From Gammaproteobacteria bacterium UBA2675 (GTDB lineage Bacteria; Pseudomonadota; Gammaproteobacteria; Pseudomonadales; Pseudohongiellaceae), in NCBI GenBank assembly GCA_002354805.1, contig DEMH01000009.1:62001-126000 (forward strand): DNA of 64,000 nt. The letters run 5' to 3'. The notes under the pieces were generated by a model. The model worked only from the letters and a program-made list of their open reading frames with translations. It was not told where the DNA came from and searched no databases. The translations under genes and the position numbers were made by a program. Shown one piece after another: positions 34,489 through 44,243 of this stretch. Each line of letters opens with the position of its first letter. Positions within the stretch are counted from its first letter, which is position 1.

Positions 34489-36567
34489 ATGACCGAAAAA
34501 CATTTTTTAGTAGAAGTAGGGTGTGCCGAGCTTCCGCCGAAGGCGCTCAAAGGACTTTCCGATGCTTTCACAAGCGGCGTTGAAACGGGCCTCTCCGCAG
34601 CCGGCTTGAGCTTCACAAAAGTTGTGCCGTTTGTCAGTCCGCGCCGACTTGCTGTTCGCGTCGAAAATCTTGCCACTCGACAGAACGACGTGGCGCTGGA
34701 AAAGTTCGGGCCAGCGGTCAAGGCAGCTTTTGACAAGGACGGGAACCCCACGCCAGCAGCGCAGGGTTTTGCCAGAGGCTGCGGTGTCAGCGTGGCAGAT
34801 CTGGAGCGGGACACCCGTGATGGCGTGGAGAAGCTGGTGTATCGCGCCACCCAGAAAGGTGCCGACACTGCCACCCTGTTACCGGGCATCGTCCAGCAGT
34901 CGCTGGCCAAGCTGCCAATACCAAGGAAAATGCGCTGGGGCAGTACACGTGACGAATTCGTCCGGCCGGTATACTGGCTGGTTATGCTGTTTGGTGATGA
35001 TGTGGTCGAGACCGAATTGTTCGGCATCAGCAGCGATCGTGTCACCTATGGTCATCGTTTCCATTGTCCACAGGCAATCACGCTGACTTCTGCCGAGAGC
35101 TATGAACAGCAATTGCTGAAACCCGGCCATGTTGTCGTTGACTACACGCAGCGACGTCAGACTGTGGAGTCGCTGATTTCTGAGCAGGGCAAAGCGCTTG
35201 ATGCGCAGGTCATCATCGACTCAGACCTGCTGGATGAAGTTACCAGCATGGTGGAGTGGCCCGTTGCGCTGACCGGCAAGTTTGACGAGCATTTTCTGTC
35301 AGTTCCGCCTGAAGCACTGATCTCGTCGATGAAGAATCATCAGAAGACTTTTTACGTGCTGGATAAGCAGGGCAAAATGCTGCCTTATTTTGTAGCCGTA
35401 GCCAACCTGCACAGCAAAGACCCGGCACAGGTTATCGCGGGGAATGAGCGTGTCATCCGACCCCGCCTGGCAGACGCAGCGTTTTTCTACGAAACCGACC
35501 GCAAACAGCCGCTGGCGTCTCGCCTGCCACAGCTCGGCAGTATCGTGTTTCAGCAGCAGCTTGGCACAGTTGAACAGAAGTCTCGTCGTGTCGCTGAACT
35601 GGCAGTGTCCATCTCTCGGGAGCTCGGGCTTGATTCAGATTCATGTGAGCGCGCCGCGCTGCTGGCCAAGTGCGACCTGCTGACCAACATGGTTGGGGAG
35701 TTTCCCGAGTTGCAAGGCACCATGGGCTACTATTACGCCCTGCACGATGGCGAGACTGAGGCTGTAGCCCTGGCGATCACTGAACAGTATCAACCCAGAT
35801 TCTCCGGTGACGCTGTTCCATCGAGCGAGACGGGTGCCGTACTGGCTGTGGCAGAGAAGCTCGACACCATATGTGGTCTGTTTGTCATTGGACAGCCACC
35901 CACTGGATCCAAGGATCCCTTTGCACTCCGTCGAGCGGCATTGGGTACGCTGCGCATTCTGGTGGAAAAATCCCTTGACCTGAATCTGGCGCAAGCGATC
36001 AAGCAATCACTTGCCAGTTATGAGGCGCAGGGTGTAAGCGTTGCCGCGGAAACCGGCAGTCAGGTATTTGAGTTCATGCTGGAGCGATTCCGGGCCTGGT
36101 ATCTCGGCGAAGGCGTATCGACAGAAGTCTTCCAGGCCGTGATGGAGTTGAAGCCCGAAAGACCGCTGGACTTTGCGATGCGAGTTAATGCGGTTCAAAG
36201 GTTTTCGCAACTGCCTGAAAGTGCTGCACTGGCAGCGGCCAACAAGCGTGTGTCCAATATTCTACAGAAAGAAAAGCAGCAGCAAACCGAAGTTGACCAG
36301 GCTCTCCTGTCAGAAACCGCTGAAAAGGATCTTGCAAAAGCAGTTGCTGAAATGCGTGGTGTAATCGATCCGCTTTTCGAGAAGCGAGAATACACGCAGG
36401 GTCTTGAAAAGCTTGCAGCTATGCGACCTGTGGTTGACGCATTTTTTGATCAGGTGCTGGTGATGGCTGAAGATGACGCAGTTCGCCAGAACAGGCTGGC
36501 GCTGCTGTCCGAGCTTCGCGCCCTGTTTTTGGAGGTGGCTGACATCTCCAGCCTTCACCGAAGCTGA
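34489..36567 (+). CDS. glyS: Glycyl-tRNA synthetase beta subunit
   Basis: A 692-residue tRNA-binding subunit of GlyRS, close to the usual 690. N-terminal LVEVGCAELPPKALKGL, central HDGETEAVALAITEQY and QPPTGSKDPFALRRAALG (HD-like region) and a C-terminal anticodon-binding domain are recognisable. It is co-directional with glyQ and gmhB, with a 6-bp gap to the latter, suggesting one transcript for glyQ-glyS-gmhB-plsC. Confidence 0.97.
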   Translation: MTEKHFLVEVGCAELPPKALKGLSDAFTSGVETGLSAAGLSFTKVVPFVSPRRLAVRVENLATRQNDVALEKFGPAVKAAFDKDGNPTPAAQGFARGCGVSVADLERDTRDGVEKLVYRATQKGADTATLLPGIVQQSLAKLPIPRKMRWGSTRDEFVRPVYWLVMLFGDDVVETELFGISSDRVTYGHRFHCPQAITLTSAESYEQQLLKPGHVVVDYTQRRQTVESLISEQGKALDAQVIIDSDLLDEVTSMVEWPVALTGKFDEHFLSVPPEALISSMKNHQKTFYVLDKQGKMLPYFVAVANLHSKDPAQVIAGNERVIRPRLADAAFFYETDRKQPLASRLPQLGSIVFQQQLGTVEQKSRRVAELAVSISRELGLDSDSCERAALLAKCDLLTNMVGEFPELQGTMGYYYALHDGETEAVALAITEQYQPRFSGDAVPSSETGAVLAVAEKLDTICGLFVIGQPPTGSKDPFALRRAALGTLRILVEKSLDLNLAQAIKQSLASYEAQGVSVAAETGSQVFEFMLERFRAWYLGEGVSTEVFQAVMELKPERPLDFAMRVNAVQRFSQLPESAALAAANKRVSNILQKEKQQQTEVDQALLSETAEKDLAKAVAEMRGVIDPLFEKREYTQGLEKLAAMRPVVDAFFDQVLVMAEDDAVRQNRLALLSELRALFLEVADISSLHRS

Positions 36568-36573
36568 CACACT

Positions 36574-37128
36574 ATGACTCCCCGGGGGTCCAGGCTGATA
36601 ATCCTCGATCGCGATGGTGTCATCAATGAGGATTCTGATGCTTTTATCAAGTCCGTCGCAGAGTGTGTGCCTGTCGAAGGCAGCATTGACGCGATTGCCA
36701 GACTTAGCCAGGCTGGGTATACAGTTGTAGTTGCCACTAATCAGTCAGGTATTGCCCGGGGCCTGCTTTCAGAGACAACGCTGTCACAAATTCATGCTTA
36801 TTTATCAGGGCTGGTTGAAAAAGCCGGTGGACGTATCGCGGGTTTTTTTTATTGTCCTCATGGACCTGATAACAACTGTAGTTGCCGAAAACCAAGGCCT
36901 GGTCTGTTGTATCAGATTCGAGATGAATACGGCAGCGAGATCTCTGGCGTACCGGTAGTCGGCGACAGTCTGCGAGATCTGCAGGCGGCGCTGACAGCAG
37001 GCTGCACACCAGTTCTGGTTCGTAGCGGAAAAGGTGAGCGGACATTGGCAACGGGTTTGCCGCCTGAACTTGCTGACTGCCCCCAGTTTGCCAACCTGGC
37101 CGCGTTTGTTGACGATCTATTAAATTAA
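36574..37128 (+). CDS. gmhB: D-glycero-beta-D-manno-heptose 1,7-bisphosphate 7-phosphatase
   Basis: HAD-superfamily phosphatase (184 aa) of ADP-heptose synthesis for LPS inner core. Motif I is LDRDGVIN (nucleophile Asp), motif II ATNQSG, and a zinc-binding Cys/His cluster CPHGPDNNCSCRKP is typical of GmhB. Motif IV is VVGDSLRDLQAA. The context of glyS-gmhB-plsC is common in Pseudomonas and relatives. Histidinol-phosphatase relatives share the fold, but the context favours GmhB. Confidence 0.95.
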   Translation: MTPRGSRLIILDRDGVINEDSDAFIKSVAECVPVEGSIDAIARLSQAGYTVVVATNQSGIARGLLSETTLSQIHAYLSGLVEKAGGRIAGFFYCPHGPDNNCSCRKPRPGLLYQIRDEYGSEISGVPVVGDSLRDLQAALTAGCTPVLVRSGKGERTLATGLPPELADCPQFANLAAFVDDLLN

Positions 37129-37154
37129 CTGCCACAGGAAGTTGGCCTGCCGAT

Positions 37155-37871
37155 ATGTTTATGAAGTTCAGATCCTCACTGTTTTTCCTCGGCTATGCGA
37201 CACTGACTTTTATAATCTCGTCTCTGGTCATTTTGCTGTTTTGGATTCTTCCGCCAAAGCGTCGTTTTTATCTTTACGCGCTCTGGTGTCGCCTGGTCCT
37301 GGCCTGGCTGAGACTCAGCTGTGGTATCAGCTACAACATAAGGGGCCTGGAACACATACCAGGCCACCCGGTCGTAGTACAGAGTAATCACCAGAGTACC
37401 TGGGAGACGATCTTCCTGTATCAGTTGTTTACACCCGTTTGCCCCATCCTGAAGAAGGAGCTGTTGGACATACCATTCTGGGGATGGGCACTGCGACTTC
37501 AGCAACCAATTGCCATCGACCGCAGCAAGCCACGAGAGGCTGGCAAGTCCTTACTATTGCAGGGAGCGGCACGGATAAAGGATGGTTTATCGATTTTGGT
37601 GTTCCCTGAAGGAACCCGGGCACGCACTGGCGCACTTGGAAAATTTTCCAGGGGCGGGGCGCAGTTAGCAGTTGCGACCGGCACGCCCATCATTCCTGTG
37701 CTGCACAATGCGGGTTACTGCTGGCCAGCCGGCACGACACTCAAGAAACCGGGCTGTATTGAGGTGCTGATAGGACCGCCTATTGCAGTCGATGGCAAAA
37801 CAGCAAAAGAGGTAGCGGCCGAATTTGATTTGTGGATGAACACAAACAAATCAGCCGTTGGTCTGCAGTAA
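37155..37871 (+). CDS. plsC: 1-acyl-sn-glycerol-3-phosphate acyltransferase (PlsC family)
   Basis: Membrane acyltransferase (238 aa) that makes phosphatidic acid or a related lipid. One N-terminal membrane segment (about 8-32) is followed by acyltransferase motif I as NHQSTWET (HxxxxE variant, frequent in this gammaproteobacterial subgroup), motif III FPEGTRAR and motif IV IIPVLHNAG. It is downstream of gmhB and converges on gyrB. Its last codons form half of the shared terminator hairpin. The exact acyl acceptor is not shown by the sequence. Confidence 0.9.
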   Translation: MFMKFRSSLFFLGYATLTFIISSLVILLFWILPPKRRFYLYALWCRLVLAWLRLSCGISYNIRGLEHIPGHPVVVQSNHQSTWETIFLYQLFTPVCPILKKELLDIPFWGWALRLQQPIAIDRSKPREAGKSLLLQGAARIKDGLSILVFPEGTRARTGALGKFSRGGAQLAVATGTPIIPVLHNAGYCWPAGTTLKKPGCIEVLIGPPIAVDGKTAKEVAAEFDLWMNTNKSAVGLQ

Positions 37872-37881
37872 GACCAACGGC
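37854..37881. terminator. Bidirectional terminator between plsC and gyrB
   Basis: Perfect 11-bp stem GCCGTTGGTCT (37854-37864) with AGACCAACGGC (37871-37881) and a 6-nt loop. The left arm overlaps the plsC 3' coding end. The flank is T-rich on the minus strand (CAAACAAATCA on the plus strand) and only weakly T-rich on the plus strand, so it probably works best for gyrB. Confidence 0.7.
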
Positions 37882-37906
37882 CGATGTTTGTCAGGCGACG
37901 TGTTAC

Positions 37907-40327
37907 TTAGATGTCCAGATTCTGGACAGCCAGCGCGTTGGTTTCGATAAAGTCTCGTCGCGGATCCACCTGATCACCCATCAAGGTTGTGAATAGTTGG
38001 TCGGCACCAATCGCATCTTCAATTGTGACTTGCAGCATACGACGGCTCTCTGGATCCATCGTGGTTTCCCAAAGCTGATCTGGATTCATCTCACCCAGTC
38101 CCTTATAGCGCTGCAGGTAGTGACCCTTCATCGCATCATCGGTCAGCCACTTCAGCGCTTCGCTAAACGTTTGAATTTCCTGTGTTTTTTCGCCGCGCTT
38201 AACGTAGGCACCTGCTTCTATCAAGCCGTTGAGCATTTCACCCAGGCGGTTCAAGGCTCGGTATTCACCTGATCCGAAAAAGTCTTTGCTGAAGCGATAG
38301 TCACGAATTAGACCGTGCAGGCTGTGGCGAACCTGTGGCAGGAAGACATGCCGCTCTGGGTCTTCGTAGGCCTGAACATAGTAGTTCTGGGCCGTTTTGG
38401 GATGAAGTGATTCCATCGATTGCCACAACTGCTTAAGCCAGTTGGTCACGCCTTCTTCTGTGTAATCATCGCTGGTCAACACTGGCGTGAAGACCATCGC
38501 CTCAAGTATTTCAGAAGGGTAGAGGCGCTCCAGGCGTTTTATCATCGCGTATGTCGAGTTGTACTGCTTGACCATCGCCTCCAGGGCGTCCCCGGAAATA
38601 GCGGGTGCGTCTTTATTTACGTGGAGGGCCGCGCCATCCAGGGCTATCTGTGTTTGATACCGTGCCAGCTCTTCATCATCCTTCAGATACTGTTCCTGCT
38701 TACCCTTACGAACTTTATATAAGGGTGGCTGAGCAATATATACATAGCCACGCTCTACCAGCTCTCGCATTTGACGAAAGAAGAAGGTTAACAGCAGTGT
38801 TCTGATGTGTGAGCCGTCGACGTCGGCGTCCGTCATGATGATGATGCGGTGGTAGCGCAAACTGTCTGGCGAAAACTCATCCTTGCCGATTCCGCAGCCC
38901 AGCGCCTTGATCAACGTGCCAATCTCAGCAGAGCTCAACATTTTATCGAAACGTGCTTTTTCGACGTTCAGAATCTTGCCCTTGAGCGGAAGAATGGCCT
39001 GGTTTTTACGGTTTCGGCCCTGTTTTGCTGACCCGCCCGCTGAGTCACCCTCCACGATGTATATTTCTGAAAGAGCGGGGTCTTTTTCCTGACAGTCAGC
39101 CAGCTTTCCTGGCAATCCGGCCATATCCAGAGCGCCCTTGCGACGCGTCATTTCTCGGGCCTTTCGTGCTGCCTCACGAGCCCTGGCAGCATCGATCATT
39201 TTTCCAACAATCTGTTTGGCTTCATTGGGGTTTTCGAGGAGAAAGTCAGTGAAATGGGAGACCATCTCCTGCTCAACCGCTGTTTTAACCTCAGACGAAA
39301 CCAGTTTGTCCTTGGTCTGGGATGAAAACTTCGGATCTGGCACTTTGACTGAGATAACAGCTGTGAGGCCTTCCCGAGCATCATCTCCGGTGGTAGTAAC
39401 CTCTTTTCCTTTTTTGGCCGCGACTTCTTTGTCGATATAAGTTTTTAGTACGCGTGTCAGTGCACCGCGGAAGCCGGCCATATGAGTGCCGCCATCACGC
39501 TGTGGAATATTATTGGTGTAAGGGAAAATATTTTCCTGGTATGTATCATTCCACTGTAGCGCTATCTCTACACTTATGCCGTCTTCCGGCCGTTCTTTCT
39601 GGAAGTGAAATATCTTGTTGATGGGCGTCTTGTTGGTATTCAAGTATTCAACAAAAGCTCTCAGACCACCATCGTACTTGTAGGTATCTTTTTTGCCGCT
39701 ACGCTCGTCAAAAAGATTAATGGTTACGCCGGCGTTCAAAAAAGCCAGCTCGCGAAGTTTCTTGGCGAGAATATCGTAGTGGAATTCGATGTTTTTGAAG
39801 GTCGCAGCGGAGGGTTTGAAGAAAGTCTCAGTGCCAGTGATATTGGTATCGCCTACGACTTTAAGAGGGGCCTGGGGCACACCGTGGACGTAGTACTGCT
39901 CATGAACTTTGCCGCCACGGCGAATTGTCAGCTTCAGTTCTTCAGAGAGTGCATTAACAACCGAGACACCGACGCCATGGAGTCCGCCCGACACTTTGTA
40001 GCTATTGTCGTCAAACTTTCCGCCGGCATGCAGGACGGTCATGATCACCTCTGCTGCAGAAACCCCTTCAGCATGCATTTCGGTAGGAATACCCCGCCCA
40101 TTATCCGAGACGCTGATAGCCTCACCGACGTGGACTGTGACGTTAATTGCATCACAGTGTCCTGCCAGCGCCTCATCGATGGAGTTGTCGACCAGCTCGA
40201 ATACCATGTGGTGCAGGCCTGTTCCATCCTCTGTATCACCGATGTACATCCCTGGTCGTTTTCTTACGGCGTCCAGTCCCTTCAGGACTTTGATGCTGGA
40301 CGAATCGTAGGTTGATTCCTTAGTCAT
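37907..40327 (-). CDS. gyrB: DNA gyrase subunit B
   Basis: ATPase subunit of gyrase (806 aa), introducing negative supercoils with GyrA. GHKL ATPase motifs: VDNSIDEALAG, DNGRGIP, and GGLHGVGVSVVNALS; the TOPRIM acids appear in VEGDSAGGSAKQGR and MTDADVDGSHIRTLLL. Length matches the family. The start at 40327 has GGAG 7 nt upstream and gives MTKESTYDSSS; the TTG at 40351 is unlikely. It follows recF with a 20-bp gap, in the standard dnaA-dnaN-recF-gyrB order. Confidence 0.98.
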   Translation of the reverse strand: MTKESTYDSSSIKVLKGLDAVRKRPGMYIGDTEDGTGLHHMVFELVDNSIDEALAGHCDAINVTVHVGEAISVSDNGRGIPTEMHAEGVSAAEVIMTVLHAGGKFDDNSYKVSGGLHGVGVSVVNALSEELKLTIRRGGKVHEQYYVHGVPQAPLKVVGDTNITGTETFFKPSAATFKNIEFHYDILAKKLRELAFLNAGVTINLFDERSGKKDTYKYDGGLRAFVEYLNTNKTPINKIFHFQKERPEDGISVEIALQWNDTYQENIFPYTNNIPQRDGGTHMAGFRGALTRVLKTYIDKEVAAKKGKEVTTTGDDAREGLTAVISVKVPDPKFSSQTKDKLVSSEVKTAVEQEMVSHFTDFLLENPNEAKQIVGKMIDAARAREAARKAREMTRRKGALDMAGLPGKLADCQEKDPALSEIYIVEGDSAGGSAKQGRNRKNQAILPLKGKILNVEKARFDKMLSSAEIGTLIKALGCGIGKDEFSPDSLRYHRIIIMTDADVDGSHIRTLLLTFFFRQMRELVERGYVYIAQPPLYKVRKGKQEQYLKDDEELARYQTQIALDGAALHVNKDAPAISGDALEAMVKQYNSTYAMIKRLERLYPSEILEAMVFTPVLTSDDYTEEGVTNWLKQLWQSMESLHPKTAQNYYVQAYEDPERHVFLPQVRHSLHGLIRDYRFSKDFFGSGEYRALNRLGEMLNGLIEAGAYVKRGEKTQEIQTFSEALKWLTDDAMKGHYLQRYKGLGEMNPDQLWETTMDPESRRMLQVTIEDAIGADQLFTTLMGDQVDPRRDFIETNALAVQNLDI

Positions 40328-40347
40328 TCTGTTCTCCGCGTTGGGGT

Positions 40348-41487
40348 TCAAGCCGGGTGTATTTTACCATGTTCCACGTGGAACTTCCCCGGCTCACTAG
40401 AGCATATTTGTCTAAAGTCCGGCAGATCAGCAGGATCAATAGATGTTAGAAAACACTGCGCGCCAGTAGCAGCAAGTAAACTTAGTACTTTTTCCTGGTT
40501 ATCGCGGTCAAGTTCCGCAGCGAGGTCGTCAACTAGGTATATGCAGTTATCGCGACGGGGCATTGCATCGGTCGAGTGACTTCGATAAAGCAGTCTACCA
40601 ACCGCCAGCTTCAGACTGCAAACCAGCAACTTTAGCTGGCCACGGCTAAAGACCTCCGAGACTTTACCGCGACCAGGCATAGACAAGCTAAAGTCTCCTC
40701 TATGTGGGCCCGACATCGTCATGCCGTAACGAATATCTCTTGTACGTGATGACGACATCGCCTCTAACAGCCCTAGCTCGTCTTCCCAACCTCGCTTGTA
40801 GTCGAATTCGAGCTGGAAACCGGGCATCAAATTTTCAAGTGTTTCGATCAACACAGGACGCAGGGTTTTAAATAACTCGTTTCGGCCACGATGTATTGCT
40901 TCACCATGGCTGGCAGCTTCTTTCTCCCAAATTTCAATCTGCGATAAAAATTCCTTACCGAAGGTCCTGTCATTCACGTCCTTGATTTGCCGAAGTAGCG
41001 CGTTCCGTTGTGTAACTGCCCGCCGATACGCCCGCCAGGAATTCAGAAAGGAATGTTCCACGTGGAACATAGCCCAATCAAGAAAACGCCTTCGCCCTTT
41101 AGCAGGGCCTTCTAAAAGTGCAAGACTATCCGTATTTATAACCTGCAGAGGCAGCAGCTCTGCTACGTATTGCCAGTTTTTCTGATTTTCACCAAAGGCA
41201 CGCAGCTCAGTTCTACCTTGTCGAGACTTGGTCAAGCCAATCCCACCATGCTCATATCCGGCAATATTGGAAACCACCAACAGCTCAGATTCTTCAGTAT
41301 TTACCAGTGGTGCGATCTTATGAGTACGAAAAGACCGACCCACGCTCAGCACATGAATACTCTCAAGCAGACTGGTTTTACCGCTGCCGTTTTTACCAAA
41401 AATGAGATTAAAACCGGGGGAGGGGGAGAGATCGACCGACTTCAAATTTCTGAATCGGTCGACCTTATGGCGAACTATCACGGTCAT
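40348..41487 (-). CDS. recF: DNA replication and repair protein RecF
   Basis: SMC-like ATPase (379 aa) that loads RecA at gaps with RecOR. Walker A GKNGSGKTSLL near the N-terminus, signature SRGQLKLLVCSLKLA and Walker B VDDLAAELD are visible. The codons for FHVEH occur twice, at residues 141-145 and at the C-terminus (369-373), because two parS-like palindromes are embedded in the gene. dnaN lies 20 bp upstream and gyrB 20 bp downstream on the same strand. Confidence 0.96.
   Translation of the reverse strand: MTVIVRHKVDRFRNLKSVDLSPSPGFNLIFGKNGSGKTSLLESIHVLSVGRSFRTHKIAPLVNTEESELLVVSNIAGYEHGGIGLTKSRQGRTELRAFGENQKNWQYVAELLPLQVINTDSLALLEGPAKGRRRFLDWAMFHVEHSFLNSWRAYRRAVTQRNALLRQIKDVNDRTFGKEFLSQIEIWEKEAASHGEAIHRGRNELFKTLRPVLIETLENLMPGFQLEFDYKRGWEDELGLLEAMSSSRTRDIRYGMTMSGPHRGDFSLSMPGRGKVSEVFSRGQLKLLVCSLKLAVGRLLYRSHSTDAMPRRDNCIYLVDDLAAELDRDNQEKVLSLLAATGAQCFLTSIDPADLPDFRQICSSEPGKFHVEHGKIHPA
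40370..40385. other. parS: parS-type centromere site in the 3' end of recF
   Basis: TGTTCCACGTGGAACT matches the gammaproteobacterial parS palindrome TGTTCCACGTGGAACA at 15 of 16 positions. It is the binding and CTP-loading site for ParB, encoded at 52376-53281. It overlaps codons 368-373 of recF. Confidence 0.85.
41054..41069. other. parS: Perfect parS centromere site inside recF
   Basis: TGTTCCACGTGGAACA is a perfect 16-bp palindrome identical to known gammaproteobacterial parS sequences. It lies in recF codons 140-145 (MFHVEH), 684 bp from the second site. ParB from the parAB operon about 11 kb away is the expected ligand. Confidence 0.92.
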
Positions 41488-41507
41488 GTCAGACCAGGGA
41501 TAGCAGA

Positions 41508-42614
41508 TTAAAGACGCATGGGCATAACAACATACAGGGCATCAGACGCCGAAACAGCTTCTACCAGGGCACTGCTGTTTGAATCCGCCAAGGTAAATTT
41601 GACCTTGTCGCTATCAAGAACGTTGAGCACGTCCAGGAGGTAACTCACGTTAAAACCTATCTCAAGCGTTTCACCCTTATACTCGATACCGACCGTATCC
41701 TCAGCTTCTTCCTGCTCCGGGTTATTTGCCACCACCTTCAGCTCATCATTGTTGAACTGAAGATGCACACCACGATACTTCTCGTTAGACAGAATGGATG
41801 CGCGATTAAAGGCCTGCCTCAACTCTGAGCGATCCCCAAGAACAACTTTGTCGCCACCCTTGGGTAGAACGCGCTGATAATCAGGAAACTTTCCATCGAC
41901 AAGCTTGGAGGTAAAGGTAAAGTCGGTAAGCTTTACTCTTACATGACTGAGACCAAACATCAGAACCAATTGATCCTCTTCCGGCTCGGACAGCAATCGG
42001 GATAGCTCCAGCACACCTTTGCGGGGCACAATAATCTGCTGCAGTTCTTCGACGCCGGTCTCCACACCACTCGTGTGCATGGCAAGTCTGTGTCCATCGG
42101 TCGCAACGACTCTGAACCAGGAAGGGCCAACCTCAAACAGCATTCCGTTAAGATAGTAGCGAACATCCTGCTGAGCCATGGCGAATGCACAGGAATCAAT
42201 CAGTGACTTTAACTCACTGCCCTGAAGACGGACTTCAAAGGTACCTGGCTCATCGCTGGTGACAGGAAAATCTGTAGCTGGCAGGGTAGCGAGCGTAAAG
42301 CGACTGCGGCCGGCTTTGACGACAAATTTGCTGTCGTCCACAGAGAAACCCAACTCGGAATCATCCGGAAGCGACTTACAGATATCGAGCAGCTTACGAC
42401 CTGGAACAGTAACTTCTCCGTCACGCGCCCCATCGTTAACGCGAACCCTGCCAATCAACTCTACCTCGAGATCAGTCCCGGTAATTTCAAGTATGCCGTT
42501 CTTCAAAGTAAGAAGAACATTCGCTAACACCGGAAGAGTATGACGACGTTCGACCACGCCTGCTGCGAGCTGCAGTGGCTTCAGAATTGCTTCCCTGGTA
42601 ATGGTAAATTGCAT
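41508..42614 (-). CDS. dnaN: DNA polymerase III beta subunit (sliding clamp)
   Basis: Processivity clamp (368 aa) that encircles DNA and binds Pol III and other partners. N-terminus MQFTITREAILKPLQLAAGV, central GVLELSRLLSE and the C-terminal end ALYVVMPMRL are typical. Length matches the family (366-367). It follows dnaA by 48 bp on the same strand and is probably co-transcribed with dnaA, recF and possibly gyrB. Confidence 0.98.
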   Translation of the reverse strand: MQFTITREAILKPLQLAAGVVERRHTLPVLANVLLTLKNGILEITGTDLEVELIGRVRVNDGARDGEVTVPGRKLLDICKSLPDDSELGFSVDDSKFVVKAGRSRFTLATLPATDFPVTSDEPGTFEVRLQGSELKSLIDSCAFAMAQQDVRYYLNGMLFEVGPSWFRVVATDGHRLAMHTSGVETGVEELQQIIVPRKGVLELSRLLSEPEEDQLVLMFGLSHVRVKLTDFTFTSKLVDGKFPDYQRVLPKGGDKVVLGDRSELRQAFNRASILSNEKYRGVHLQFNNDELKVVANNPEQEEAEDTVGIEYKGETLEIGFNVSYLLDVLNVLDSDKVKFTLADSNSSALVEAVSASDALYVVMPMRL

Positions 42615-42662
42615 AGTCCTATCTCTGCTTCTACTGTGGGGGTTTCGAACATCAAACCAGGT

Positions 42663-44243
42663 TTACGTGGTCAGTGCTCTCAACAGGTTATTATAATCTT
42701 CTGCCAGATCCTGCGAACTACCGCGCAGATTCTTCACTTGTTTGCAGGCGTGCAACACCGTTGTGTGGTCACGACCGCCAAATGCCTCACCAATCTCTGG
42801 CAGACTATGATTAGTCAGCTCTTTTGCCAGACTCATGGCAATCTGTCTGGGTCTTGCAACCGAACGGCTGCGCCGCTTGGAAAGCATGTCCGACATCTTG
42901 ATCTTATAGTATTCCGCAACTGAACGTTGAATGTTATCAATAGAGACCAATTTATCATGCAGCGCAAACAGATCCCTTAGTGCCTCTCGGACCAGATCGA
43001 GATCAATTCTGCGATTCACAAAATTTGCATGGATGATCACTTTCTTAAGCGCGCCTTCCAGCTCACGCACATGAGAGCGCAGTCTCTGGGCGATGAACAT
43101 GGCAGCATCTCCAGGGAGCTCCACGTTACTCTGAGCGGCTTTATTTATCAGAATGGCAGCCCGGGTCTCAAGTTCAGGTGGCTCAACCGCCACACTTAAA
43201 CCCCAGCCAAAGCGAGACTTCAGCCGCTCCTCTAAGCCATTGATTTCTTTATGATATCTGTCGCTTGTCAGAATAATCTGTTGTCCACCCTCCAAAAGCG
43301 CGTTGAAAGTGTGGAAAAACTCCTCCTGGGAACGCTCTTTCCCCGCAAAAAACTGAATGTCATCAATCAGCAATGCATCAACTGTTCGGTAGTAGCGCTT
43401 GAACTCATTTATCGCATTCAACTGCAGTGCTGTAACCATCGTCGCAACAAAAGTCTCTGAATGCAGATACACCACTTTGGCATCCGGTTTACGCGCTAAA
43501 AGATAATTTCCGATCGCGTGCATAAGGTGGGTTTTACCCAGACCTACACCACCATATATAAAGAGGGGGTTGTAAGCACCACCAGGATTCTCTGCTACCT
43601 GTAAGGCAGCCGCCCGGGCGAGCTGGTTAGACTTACCCTCAATAAAATTCTCGAAGGTGTTATCCCGATTCAGGGATCCTTTATGACGCAGCTTACCTTC
43701 AATTATCTGGTCCATCCTGTGTGAACCGCCAGCGCTCTTGCCAGGCCTGCGATCGCGCGTGGAAGCATGGTTTAGAGCACTGCCATTATTTTGGCTGTCG
43801 AAGCCTGAAGGGCTACCTTTTAGTGCATCACCATCCAACAGTGCTTTTGGAGACTCTAAGTCAGGAAGTACCAGCTTTCTTGCCGTAGGCGACGAACGGG
43901 ACAATGCTGTACTCGTCACCACGCCACCCGGGCCACCAGGCGCCGGTGCTGAAGAACGTGAATGAGTACAATGAGACTGAATCTGCTGTCTGCCGGCGCC
44001 TACTTCGACGCTCACGTCCAACGCATCATCACCGCCATGGCGTCTTACCAACTCACAAATACGGGAATAAAACTTGTCTTTCACCCAATCCTGCACAAAA
44101 CGATTAGGAGCAAAAAGCGTTAAGCCACTAGGGGTACTTTCTGCCTGTAGAGGTCGGATCCAGGTGTTGAACTGCTGCGACGGTAACTCATCCCGGAGAT
44201 TGTCAACGCATTGTTGCCAGGTTGCTTGTTGCACGACTTTCAC
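42663..44243 (-). CDS. dnaA: Chromosomal replication initiator protein DnaA
   Basis: Initiator ATPase (526 aa). Domain I (1-80, WQQCVDNLRDELPSQQFNTW), a long low-complexity domain II (about 90-190), AAA+ domain III with Walker A GGVGLGKTHL and Walker B LLIDDIQFF, and DNA-binding domain IV with signature GGRDHTTVLHACKQV. It is longer than E. coli DnaA (467) because of domain II. The start is GTG at 44243, seven codons before the WQQC motif. A consensus DnaA box 70 bp upstream (44313-44321) suggests autoregulation. Confidence 0.97.
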   Translation of the reverse strand: MKVVQQATWQQCVDNLRDELPSQQFNTWIRPLQAESTPSGLTLFAPNRFVQDWVKDKFYSRICELVRRHGGDDALDVSVEVGAGRQQIQSHCTHSRSSAPAPGGPGGVVTSTALSRSSPTARKLVLPDLESPKALLDGDALKGSPSGFDSQNNGSALNHASTRDRRPGKSAGGSHRMDQIIEGKLRHKGSLNRDNTFENFIEGKSNQLARAAALQVAENPGGAYNPLFIYGGVGLGKTHLMHAIGNYLLARKPDAKVVYLHSETFVATMVTALQLNAINEFKRYYRTVDALLIDDIQFFAGKERSQEEFFHTFNALLEGGQQIILTSDRYHKEINGLEERLKSRFGWGLSVAVEPPELETRAAILINKAAQSNVELPGDAAMFIAQRLRSHVRELEGALKKVIIHANFVNRRIDLDLVREALRDLFALHDKLVSIDNIQRSVAEYYKIKMSDMLSKRRSRSVARPRQIAMSLAKELTNHSLPEIGEAFGGRDHTTVLHACKQVKNLRGSSQDLAEDYNNLLRALTT

